From Neocallimastix lanati (nom. inval.) (Eukaryota > Neocallimastigomycota > Neocallimastigomycetes > Neocallimastigales > Neocallimastigaceae), in NCBI GenBank assembly GCA_016946835.1, contig JACVTC010000027.1, forward strand, positions 1,375,001 to 1,405,000: a stretch of DNA of 30,000 nucleotides, in the 5' to 3' direction. Position numbers and translations under genes: made by a program. The notes beneath the pieces were generated by a model. That model ran no database searches. It was not told the DNA's origin and was given only the letters and a program-made list of their open reading frames with translations. Positions 10,567 through 20,590 of this stretch are shown one piece after another; position 1 is the stretch's first letter, and the number at the start of each line of letters is the position of its first letter.

Positions 10567-10746
10567 TAACAAATAAATATAAATATTAAAAAAAATAAAT
10601 ATAAAAAATAAATATAAAAAAAAATAAATATAAAAAATAAATATAAAAAAAAATAAATATAAAAAATAAATATAAAGAATAAATATAAAAAAATAAATAT
10701 AAAAAATAAATATAAAAAATAAATATAAAAAAATAAATATAAAAAA
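10567..10746. repeat. A-rich minisatellite
   Basis: About 13 copies of an AAATAAATATAAAAA-type unit, 13-15 bp long and varying only in A-run length. It sits directly between the inverted-repeat element and the heptamer array. Confidence 0.85.
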
Positions 10747-10998
10747 TCTAAAATTTAAATCTTTTGTAGGATAATTTTTTAATTTTTATTTTGTGTAACC
10801 AATAACATAAATAAATGTATGAATATTAATGTTGGTAAATTTTAATATTTTTTTTTAATTATAATAATAAATTAGTACAATATAAACTTTAATTAGTAAT
10901 AAATGAAATTGCATAGAGTTAATAAATTATGTATAATGGAATATATGTAATATGGGACAAAACATGTGAAATAACAAAAAATTTTGATTTTAATAATA

Positions 10999-12552
10999 TT
11001 TATTTATTATTTATTATTTATTTATTATTTATTATTTATTATTTATTATTTATTATTTATTATTTATTATTTATTTATTATTTATTATTTATTATTTATT
11101 TATTATTTATTATTATTATTTATTATTTATTATTTATTATTTATTATTTATTATTTATTATTTATTATTTATTATTTATTATTTATTATTTATTATTTAT
11201 TATTTATTATTTATTATTTATTATTTATTATTTATTGTTTATTACTTATTATTTATTATTTATTATTTATTATTTATTATTTATTATTTATTATTTATTA
11301 TTCATAATTTATTATTATTTATTATTATTATTTAATATTTAATATTTAATATTTATTATTTATTATTTATTATTTATTATTTATTATTTATTATTTATTA
11401 TTTATTATTTATTATTTATTATTTATTATTTATTATTTATTATTTATTATTTATTACTTATTATTTATTATTTATTATTTATTATTTATTATTTATTATT
11501 TATTATTTATTATTTATTATTTATTATTTATTATTTATTGTTTATTACTTATTATTTATTATTTATTATTTATTATTTATTATTTATTATTTATTATTTA
11601 TTATTTATTATTTATTATTTATTATTTATTATTTATTATTTATTATTTATTATTTATTATTTATTATTTATTATTTATTATTATTTATTATTTATTATTT
11701 ATTATTTATTATTTATTATTTATTATTTATTATTTATTATTTATTATTTATTATTTATTATTTATTATTTATTATTTATTATTTATTATTTATTATTTAT
11801 TATTTATTATTTATTATTTATTATTTATTATTTATTATTTATTATTTATTTATTATTTATTATTTATTATTTATTATTTATTATTTATTATTTATTATTA
11901 TTTATTATTTATTATTTATTATTTATTATTTATTATTTATTATTTATTATTTATTATTTATTATTTATTATTTATTATTTATTATTTATTATTTATTATT
12001 TATTATTTATTATTTATTATTTATTATTTATTATTTATTATTTATTATTTATTATTTATTATTTATTATTTATTATTTATTATTTATTATTTATTATTTA
12101 TTATTTATTATTTATTATTTATTATTTATTATTTATTATTTATTATTTATTATTTATTATTTATTATTTATTATTTATTATTTATTATTTATTATTTATT
12201 ATTTATTATTTATTATTTATTATTTATTATTTATTATTTATTATTTATTATTTATTATTTATTATTTATTATTTATTATTTATTATTTATTATTTATTAT
12301 TTATTATTTATTATTATTATTTATTATTTATTATTTATTATTTATTATTTATTATTTATTATTATTAATTATTATTTATTATTTATTATTTATTATTTAT
12401 TATTTATTATTTATTATTATATTTATTATTATTTATTATTTATTATTTATTATTTATTATTTATTATTTATTATTTATTTATTATTTAATTATTTATTAT
12501 TTATTATTTATTATTTATTATTTATTATTTATTATTAATTATTTATTATTTA
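10999..12552. repeat. TTTATTA heptamer satellite, array 2 (about 1.55 kb)
   Basis: About 220 copies of TTTATTA with occasional TTA or TTTA slips. The plus strand of a perfect heptamer has no stop in any frame, so long frames reading FIIYYLL repeats are artefacts and are not annotated as genes. Variant units (TTATTG, TTACTTA) allow internal duplications to be traced. Confidence 0.97.
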
Positions 12553-12664
12553 ATTTTTTTATTTTACAAAAAATTATTAATTAATTTATTTTTAATTCTT
12601 TTTTTTCTTTTTTTTTTTTTTTTTTTTTTTTTTTTATTTTTTAAATATTAATTATATTTCTTCT

Positions 12665-12714
12665 TAGAAAATGCTTTAAATAATATTTTTTATAGAAAAT
12701 GCTTTAAATAATAT
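12665..12714. repeat. 28-bp-period tandem duplication
   Basis: TAGAAAATGCTTTAAATAAT occurs at 12665 and 12693, immediately left of the MITE-like element. Confidence 0.85.
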
Positions 12715-12731
12715 ATTTTTTTGAATCTAGT

Positions 12732-13072
12732 GCGATAGTGCATTTCGCAATATGGCATATATTCTTATGTGGCTTGCTTATTATAATAATTAAATAAATA
12801 ATAAAAATTATTTTATATATATATATAATTTAATAATATTCAATTATAAAAATAATTTTTTTATAATAAAAAATATTTTATAGTTATTTTTTAATAGAAA
12901 ATATTATTATTACTCTTGAAATCGTTATTTAATAATATTTAATTGAAAAATATATTATTATTTCTTTTGAAATAATAATTATGTATATATTTATTTATGA
13001 TTGTATAGAATATCTTAATGTATGGCTTTATTTTAAAAATATTATAAGCCACATTGCGAAATACACGATTCC
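12732..13072. mobile_element. MITE-like element with about 30-bp terminal inverted repeats
   Basis: The left end 12732-12761 and the reverse complement of 13043-13072 match at about 80 percent, sharing a perfect ATTTCGCAAT core (12742-12751 and 13053-13062) followed by TGGC. The 280-bp interior is AT-rich with diverged internal repeats and no coding frame. No target-site duplication could be fixed because the exact ends are uncertain. Confidence 0.55.
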
Positions 13073-13187
13073 CCACATACAATATATAAAATAAGATAAA
13101 ATAGCTTTTTAATTTTTTTAAATTTCATTTTATTTTATTTTTATATATTATTTATTTAAAGAATAACAAATTATTAAATGGTTTATA

Positions 13188-13223
<36 letters not shown>

Positions 13224-13342
13224 GAAGAAAAAAAAAATGACCTACCTAATTTTAAAATGAATCACCTAATAAATAAAAAAAAATGATTATTGATAAAAAT
13301 ATAAATCAAAATATGATAGAATAACTTAAATATTCATAAAAC

Positions 13343-13502
13343 TGAAAATATTGAATGAAACAAACGAATGTTTAAATGAGACGAAGCGAAAGATGGGGAG
13401 TGAGAGATTGAGCACGTAACGTAGTGAAGCTGCGTAGAGGCTCGAGATTACACGAGAGTGAGCGTAGTCGAATCAATGAATGAAGTTGAATGAAAATATT
13501 GA
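13343..13502. other. GC-rich island bounded by a 12-bp direct repeat
   Basis: TGAAAATATTGA at 13343-13354 and again at 13491-13502 flanks about 136 bp containing ACGAAGCGAAAGATGGGGAG, ACGTAACGTAGTGAAGCTGC and CTCGAGATTACACGAGAG. The repeat could be a target-site duplication of a short insertion, but no tail or terminal repeats are seen. Confidence 0.35.
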
Positions 13503-13568
13503 GGTTTTTTGAACATTTAAAACTATATGATTTTTAGCATATATTTCTATAAAAACCATACCATTTTA

Positions 13569-13588
13569 CATTTATTAATATAGGCTCC
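13569..13588 (-). repeat. Third copy of the GGAGCC terminal repeat
   Basis: The reverse complement reads GGAGCCTATATTAATAAATG, matching the ends at 9831 and 10252. Homology continues leftward (GGTATGGTTTTT, then ATATATGCTAAAAATCAT), so this is a fragment of the same element family. Confidence 0.6.
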
Positions 13589-13722
13589 AAAAAAAAAAAT
13601 ATATATATATATATATATAAACAGTATAGTTTTTAACATATATTGTCTTACTGTACTTTTCAGCGCATATACCGTAGGAATAGCAATCCTTTGTTGAGTA
13701 CTAGCCCTACAGCATAATTTTC

Positions 13723-13725
<3 letters not shown>

Positions 13726-13774
<49 letters not shown>

Positions 13775-13784
13775 AGAGAGAGAG
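13726..13784. repeat. A46 tract followed by (GA)n
   Basis: Forty-six A residues then about six GA units. The 80 bp to the left is non-simple sequence (GCGCATATACCGTAGGAATA and on), so a poly(A)-tailed insertion on the plus strand is possible, but no flanking duplication was found. Confidence 0.7.
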
Positions 13785-13861
13785 CCCCAGATCACACTAA
13801 GAATGTCATTTTTTGGATAATCAACTAAAAGGATGTATTTCTTAAAACAAAACATTTCGTT

Positions 13862-13899
<38 letters not shown>

Positions 13900-14298
13900 A
13901 AATTAATAATATCTTCATCTCTTACACCAAGAAGGAAGTTATATCATCGGTACCACGTCACATTATATATTTACACTCTCATTATTCAGAAAATTACTTA
14001 AAATTAACACGATTTTTCATCAATTGAACTATTTCATTACATTATTATTAGTAACAATAACTATTATTTTCACCATCACTAATATTTTTTTTTTTTTTTA
14101 GACAGAGAAGAAAATACATTTCCATAATTTTATTAATTCTATTATAAAAAAAAAAAATACATGTAGGTAAAAAGTATATTTGAAATTAAAAAAAAAAATA
14201 ATAGCTAAAAAAAAAAGTAAAAAAAAAAAAAAGCTTAAAAATACTTTGTAATTTTGGAAAGTTGTACTATGTGGGAATTCTTCATTCCTACCAAATAA

Positions 14299-14341
<43 letters not shown>

Positions 14342-14732
14342 CCTAGAAGTAATCTCTTTAAAATAGATAGTGTGGTGTCCACTAAACTCGCCCTCTGGGA
14401 TTCATTCATTTATTGAACTAATAAGATGAGATTCACCCTTCGTAGAAATAGTGGATGATCCTATATTATCCTATCATTATGCCTTATCAGTTACGACGTC
14501 CTCGTTCTTGGTTTAAAGTTTTTAAGTATTTTGCAATACCTATCAAGTAATAGTTCCATAAAAAAAAAAAAAATTTCCACCAAGAAGGAAACATGGTTTA
14601 TCTAATAATGATGGATATATAATCTTCAAAATCAGAAAAATTATTAGAGTCAAGTCATTAGAAAGAAAGAGGATTTTAAAACACTCTAATTTTTCCTAAC
14701 GAAACATAAAAAAAAAAAAAACCTAACGAAAC

Positions 14733-14766
<34 letters not shown>

Positions 14767-14842
14767 AGATTCATCAAATAAAATTTATAAAGAATTTACA
14801 TTTAAAATAAAAAGATGTTAAGAGTATTTGCATTTAAAGAAG

Positions 14843-14877
<35 letters not shown>

Positions 14878-14917
14878 AATGCTCAAAAAGATTTGATTTA
14901 CCTTCCCGTCAATGACC

Positions 14918-14938
14918 GGGGAGGAGGGAGGGGGAGGG
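14918..14938 (+). other. G-quadruplex motif
   Basis: Four G-runs of 4, 3, 5 and 3 are separated by AGGA, A and A. This fits the G3+N1-7 rule on the plus strand and is striking in such AT-rich DNA. Confidence 0.7.
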
Positions 14939-15211
14939 CACAAGTCTTGGAGATAATCTTCTGAAAAGCTAACCTATTCTAATACACCATAAGTTAAGTT
15001 TAAGTATTATTATTTTATAACTACAGCCATAAAACGTATAATCCACAAAGAAAAAAAAAAAAAAAAAAAAAAACCTCAAAGTTGAATTTTTTTTTTTTTG
15101 GGGGGGGGGAAAGAGAGAGAAAGAGATATTCTAAGCTAAACTAAGTTAAGCATGATTATGATTATAACTTTTATTATTTGAGAACTTGTTTACTATCGTA
15201 AAAATTTTTGA

Positions 15212-15250
<39 letters not shown>

Positions 15251-15542
15251 TTAATTTTTAATACTTTGAAAATTTGGAATCTGAATTTCCAGTAATGTTC
15301 TATAAATTATCATCATCATCATCATTCATCCTATTTCACACACATATATATATATATATATATTTTTGTATAGTGTTCTAGCTTCTTTTTAGTTCCAAGG
15401 AATAAATAAGGTTTTTTTTTTTTTGGGGGAGAATAGATTTAAGAAGATCATTAAAGTGTCTTCATTATTTATTAACTTTTTTTTTTTTCATAAATTTTTT
15501 TTTTTTTTTTTTTTTTTTTTCAATACTTCATCTCCTTAAAAA

Positions 15543-15573
<31 letters not shown>

Positions 15574-15621
15574 TATTCAAAATTTAGGGAGAAACGATAT
15601 ACCATTTATAAAATCTCCTAG

Positions 15622-15658
<37 letters not shown>

Positions 15659-15695
15659 ATAAAATCATCAATGTTTCACAATTATTAAAATTATT

Positions 15696-15739
<44 letters not shown>

Positions 15740-16593
15740 AGCTAATGATGAAGAATTGGGATTGATGTTAACCTTATAAATAAAATAAATTAATATGGAT
15801 AAATTTATCAAAAAAAAAAAAAAAAAAAAAAAAGGATTTATTTAAAATAGCAAAAAAAATTATAAAACTGTTTAAAAAAATAATTAAAATAATTAAATAT
15901 TTATATAAAATTTTTTATATTTATATAAAATATATATATATATATATATATATATTTTAATTCCTTTTAAAATTTATTTGAATTTTTAAATGTTAATTTA
16001 TATAGATATTCTTTTTTATTAGTATTTTTATTATTAATTATTATTCTCTAATATTTTAATTTATTTTTAATTTCACCTACTAAAATAACAACCCTTAATA
16101 TATATATTATATTATATATATATATCTAACGCTTTCCACAATTATTATTATTTTTTTTTTATCTACCCTTTAGTATGTGAATTAGGTTTTTAAGATTTTT
16201 TTTTCTTTTCGTTTTGTTTTGTTTTGAAAATTGGTATATATATATAAATTATTAATTAATTATTAATTCTTTTTTTCTATCTATTATTATTACTTTTTTT
16301 TAATAATATATAAATTGAACTGATTAGTAATATAATTGTTATTATTATTAAATAAATAAATATTGTTTTTTTTTTTTGTTAAAAAAAAAAAATAATAATA
16401 AAATTATTATTATTATTTGTAAAAATTAATATAAAAAAAAGTATAATTACTGTTACTTTTATATATATATATAAAACAGTAATTTTTTTTTTTTTTTTAA
16501 AAAAAAAATATAAAGTTATTATTATTATTTCCTAATTAAAATGGGTTTTTTTTTATTATAATCATTATTACTATTTTTTTATTTGTTTTATTT

Positions 16594-18060
16594 TTATGAA
16601 GAAGTAGAGGATACAGATATATTTATATTAGCCTTAAGTGGATTTTGAACAGAAATCTTCTTTTCAGCTTGAGTAGATTCATGTTGTTTCTTAAGATTGG
16701 TGTATTCTCTTACCGTCTCAATATATTCATCAAATAAATATTCAGTATCATGTGGACCTGCCTTAGCTTCTGGGTGATATTGAACAGAAGCAAATGGTAA
16801 GGTCTTGTGTCTAATACCTTCATTGGAACCATCATTAGCATTAACAAAGTATCTTTCCCAACCTGGAACCATTTTATCATCAGAATCACGAATAGCAAAA
16901 CCGTGATTTTGAGAAGTAATTACACATTGGTTAGTCTTTAAATTAATAGCTGGTTGGTTGTGACCTCTATTACCGTAAGGTAACTTATAAGTTTCAAAAC
17001 CAGCAGCAGAGGCAAGTAATAAATTACCCATACAGATACCAAAGATTGGTGTTGGAACAGCCTTAGCAGATTCACGAACAAGCAAATATTTTAAATTTTC
17101 AATGGTTTTATCACAGTAATCTGGATTACCTGGACCGTTTGAAATAAAGTATCCATTATACTTTGTATTATCTTTTGAGAAATCATGATCCCATGGAACA
17201 AGATGAACTTCAGCTCCTCTCTTACATAAACATCTAATAATATTTTGTTTGGCACCACAATCAATGAGAGCAATTTTGAATTCGGCTCCCTTATTGTAGA
17301 TTTTCTTATGCTTTACTGAAACTTCAGCAACTAAATTTCTTTTATTTGGATCTTCTAATTCTTTAGCTGGTTTAGCATTACCAATTAAAATTTCACCAAG
17401 AGTAGAACCTTGTTCTCTTAAGATAGTAACAACAGCTCTAGTATCCACACCTTCAATAGCTGGAATATTATGTCTAGCACACCAGGCACCTAAACTTTCA
17501 ACAGCTCTCCAGTGTGAGTATTTCTTTGCATAATCACAGACAATAATAGCCTTGACATGAATATTATCACTTTCAAAATGTTTGAATAAACCAAATTCAT
17601 CTTTTTCTTGAGCTGGAATACCATAGTTACCAATAAGAGGTTGAGTGAAAACTAAAATTTGACCCTTGTAAGATGGATCAGTCATAGATTCTGGGTAACC
17701 AACTAAAGAAGTAGTGAAAACAACTTCACCAGAAACGCTTTCAGTAAGAGGAGCACCAAAGGAAGTACCCTTGAAGGATTGACCAGTCTTTAAAGTAAAA
17801 GTAGCTGGAACTCTTGGTGGTTCTTTATTAATTTTAGATGGAGCTTTAGCTTGACTTTTGAAAACATTAGCACGAACTTTTTGGTTATTATTATTAATAC
17901 CAATTGGATTAACAGATACTGAAGCATATGATCTATTAAGAGTATTTAATTGTGTGTTAACTCTAGCTATTCTATTAACTGAATTAATTATTGGTCTAAG
18001 ACCGACAGTCTTAGTAACATTTTTAGAGATAGCATTAGTTAAATTTATTGAAGAAATCAT
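16594..18060 (-). CDS. CPA1: Carbamoyl-phosphate synthase, arginine-specific, small (glutaminase) subunit
   Basis: This is a complete intronless frame of 488 residues. The subunit hydrolyses glutamine and supplies ammonia to the large subunit, making carbamoyl phosphate for arginine synthesis. Residues 1 to about 50 are rich in Ser/Asn/Lys/Arg with almost no acidic residues, ending in NRSYAS, a typical organelle presequence; in an anaerobic fungus the target would be the hydrogenosome. The N-terminal CPSase domain spans about 86-225. The class I glutamine amidotransferase domain spans about 260-450 with catalytic triad C343 (FGICMGN), H429 and E431 (QYHPEA), plus SQNHGFA at 383-389. The usual GxCxGHQ motif reads GICMGNL. 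The length exceeds yeast-type enzymes because of the presequence and a Ser-rich C-terminal tail. The start is supported by the presequence and by AATAACCAAA before ATG. No arginine-attenuator-type upstream peptide was found. Confidence 0.93.
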   Translation of the reverse strand: MISSINLTNAISKNVTKTVGLRPIINSVNRIARVNTQLNTLNRSYASVSVNPIGINNNNQKVRANVFKSQAKAPSKINKEPPRVPATFTLKTGQSFKGTSFGAPLTESVSGEVVFTTSLVGYPESMTDPSYKGQILVFTQPLIGNYGIPAQEKDEFGLFKHFESDNIHVKAIIVCDYAKKYSHWRAVESLGAWCARHNIPAIEGVDTRAVVTILREQGSTLGEILIGNAKPAKELEDPNKRNLVAEVSVKHKKIYNKGAEFKIALIDCGAKQNIIRCLCKRGAEVHLVPWDHDFSKDNTKYNGYFISNGPGNPDYCDKTIENLKYLLVRESAKAVPTPIFGICMGNLLLASAAGFETYKLPYGNRGHNQPAINLKTNQCVITSQNHGFAIRDSDDKMVPGWERYFVNANDGSNEGIRHKTLPFASVQYHPEAKAGPHDTEYLFDEYIETVREYTNLKKQHESTQAEKKISVQNPLKANINISVSSTSS

Positions 18061-18445
18061 TTTGGTTATTATAATTATTATTAGTTTTTAATTTTTAATT
18101 TAAAAGATATTTAATTTATTTTTATTATATTGCTTTTTATTATTATGATTAGTTTCCTATATCAAAAAAAAAAAAAAAAAATTATTAATATTTTTGATTT
18201 TATATTCAAAAAGATATACAATATCTTTTTTTATAAATACATAATACTTTATTAATAATAGTATATTTACCTATTTTAAGGATTTAAATATAAATAAATA
18301 AATAAATAAAATTACTTTAAAGTTTATAAAAAAAAAAAAGATTTAAATTAATAGATATTAAACTTTTATTAAAAAAAAATAAAAAAAATTAAATTTATTT
18401 CCTTAATTATAATTTCTTTTATTTTTCCCTTCCTTCTTTTTTTTC

Positions 18446-18480
<35 letters not shown>

Positions 18481-19860
18481 TATCATTTTTAAAGCTTTAT
18501 ATATTCTTTAAAAAAATAATAATAATCATAAAAAAAAATAAAAAAATAATTGAAATATAATATTTAATAAATTATATTAAATAAAAAAATTTTTTTTTTT
18601 TTTGAAAAAAAAAAATAATATATGAAGAACAATAGATTCAATTATATTTAATATATTAAAATTATAGAATAAATCAATCAACAAATATATTACCAATTGA
18701 TTAAAGATAAACTTTAATTTTAATTTAAATGGTTAATAAATAATTAAAAAAAAAAAAAAATAATAATAATAAATTAATAAAAAATAAAAAATAATAATAA
18801 AAATTATGTTTAAAAAAAAAAAAAAAAAACTAAATAAATATACTAGAAAATCTATATCAATGGGTATAAAGAATATTAATTAGCATAATACAATTCATCT
18901 AGATATTAAACAAAAAAAAAACATTAATATCAATTCAAATTATAAATGTTTAATAATAGAACAGCTCTCCTATTTTCTATTAATTATAAAAAAATAATAA
19001 CAATAATTATAATAAAGTAAAGTAAAGTAAAAAAAAAAAAAAAAAAAAAATTAAAATTGTATATAGATTTTAATTTTATATTTAAATATAATTAAAGAAA
19101 TAAAGACTGTCCTCAAATTAATAGTTAAAAAAAGATACTAATAATAATATTTGTTTAAGTTTTGAGTAAAGCAGATTGAAAGATTTGTTATAAATATTAA
19201 TATAAAACACTTCATAATTGATACTTAATTCTTATTAACTATAAATTTACATTAAAATAATATCTTTCTAATTATTAATTATAAAAAAAAAAAATCTATA
19301 TAGTATTCTATATAAAATACCATATACAATAAAATGATTTATATTAAATAGACAGATAAATAAATAAATAAATAAATTTAATAATATATAAATGAATAAA
19401 TGGTTGATTTTAAATAATTTATTTTTTTTTTTGTAACAAACAATAATTTTCCCTTTTTCATATAAATTTTAAAATTTATATTTTATATTTATATATAAAA
19501 GATCCCCATAAAAAAAAAATTTTTTTTTTTTTCAAATTATATCTTTAGATAAATATTTCTGTATATTTGATTATATTATAATATATTAATAAATTAAATC
19601 TAGTTTATAATCCATTAAACTTTTCAACATAATATTATTGATAGGCTAATGGTTCGAAAATAATACTATTGGATAATTTAATCAGATTCAACAATCTGAT
19701 TAGATGATTGAACTTATATGGAAATTTGCTAGATTGTGTTACACATATTTTAAATTGACATGTGTTAATCATTTGTTGAAGTAATTCAATGTACTAATAT
19801 CATATATTTATGTTACATTAATGAACATAAAACATTTAAATTTATTATATAATTATATAA
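18061..19860. other. Spacer upstream of CPA1
   Basis: AT-rich, with poly-A/T runs. On the minus strand a T-tract followed by GATATAG (about 18160-18180) could be the 3' end of a 5'-UTR intron. The only close upstream start found encodes MYL then stop (about 18239). A richer patch at 19620-19820 contains hairpins but no gene was recognised. Confidence 0.45.
19679..19702. other. Perfect 10-bp hairpin
   Basis: TAATCAGATT and AATCTGATTA are separated by CAAC. It lies in a non-simple island (19620-19820) that also has a looser ACACAT/ATGTGT pair around 19742-19768. The island may be a relic of a mobile element. Confidence 0.5.
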
Positions 19861-20130
19861 TTATTTATTATTTATTATTATTATTATTTATTATTTTTTA
19901 TTTATTATTTATTATTATTATTATTTATTATTTTTTATTTATTATTTATTATTTATTATTTATTATTTATTATTTATTATTTATTATTTATTATTTATTA
20001 TTTATTATTTATTATTTATTATTTATTATTTATTATTTATTATTTATTATTTATTATTTATTATTTATTATTTATTATTTATTATTTATTATTTATTATT
20101 GATTATTTATTATTTAATTATTTATTATTT
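19861..20130. repeat. TTTATTA heptamer satellite, array 3
   Basis: About 270 bp of the same 7-bp unit as arrays 1 and 2, same strand orientation, ending about 130 bp before the retrotransposon. Confidence 0.95.
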
Positions 20131-20261
20131 ATTTATTTTAATCTTTAATTTTTTTATTTTCATTATAAAAAAAAATTATTAATAAAAATTTTAAAGTAAA
20201 AAAAAAATTTTTAACCAATAATAAAAAAGATTAAAAAAAAAATAATAAAATAATTAAATAT

Positions 20262-20484
20262 TGTTAGAAATTAAGTTTAATATTACACAAGTATAAATAA
20301 TATAAATAATATAATGTATATAGTATAACATAGATATATGAGCTAGCGTACGTAATAGTGGCGTAAAATAAAATAAATGTATGTGAATCATGTGTAAATG
20401 TAATAGTATAAAATACATGTAAAATTAAAATTTAATATATGTACACCTTTGATATTTATTAATAAAGTTATATATTTCACAACA
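20262..20484 (+). repeat. 5' LTR
   Basis: It is 223 bp, bounded by TGTT and AACA. TATAAATAATATAAATAATA (about 20292) could serve as promoter and AATAAA at 20461 as poly(A) signal. A GC patch GAGCTAGCGTACG lies mid-LTR. Confidence 0.96.
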
Positions 20485-20498
20485 GATTAAGAGTCTCA
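20485..20498 (+). promoter_or_regulatory. Primer-binding site, complementary to tRNA-Lys(CUU) anticodon arm
   Basis: GATTAAGAGTCTCA directly abuts the 5' LTR. Its complement, TGAGACTCTTAATC, is the anticodon stem-loop of eukaryotic tRNA-Lys(CUU) as I recall it (loop CUCUUAA). It lacks the TGG needed to pair with an intact tRNA 3' CCA end. This implies priming by a tRNA cut in the anticodon arm, as known for Drosophila copia and yeast Ty5 with initiator tRNA-Met. Confidence 0.72.
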
Positions 20499-20590
20499 AT
20501 GACTCTAAGTGTACTAGAAGAGTTATAGTAAAGTTTAAAGAGGTTTTAATTTTGATTAATTTTAAATAAAAAAAAAAAAATAAAAAAAAA

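Larger units (their letters stand above)
13073..16593. other. Gene-free region broken by homopolymers
   Basis: Many A or T runs of 15-46 bases alternate with 50-200-bp stretches of more balanced sequence (e.g. 13380-13480, 13640-13720, 13920-14060, 14340-14560, 14880-15010). No domain was recognised in any frame. The motif CACCAAGAAGGAA occurs at 13925 and 14578, and CCTAACGAAACA at about 14695 and 14722, hinting at related or duplicated pieces. It may be decayed insertions or an unrecognised gene with small exons. Confidence 0.45.

Noticed and set aside
10929-12368. Long open frames reading FIIYYLL repeats
   Set aside because: They come from the 7-bp satellite, which lacks stops on the plus strand in every frame. 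There is no start context and no non-repeat coding sequence.
14098-14409. Minus-strand frame beginning MNESQRASLVDTTLSIL
   Set aside because: After about 24 plausible residues it becomes poly-Ile/Phe from AAT and homopolymer runs; no exon partners or domain found.
19651-19666. GGTTCGAAAAT resembling a tRNA B-box
   Set aside because: No acceptor stem, anticodon arm or A-box around it. No tRNA gene was found in the window.
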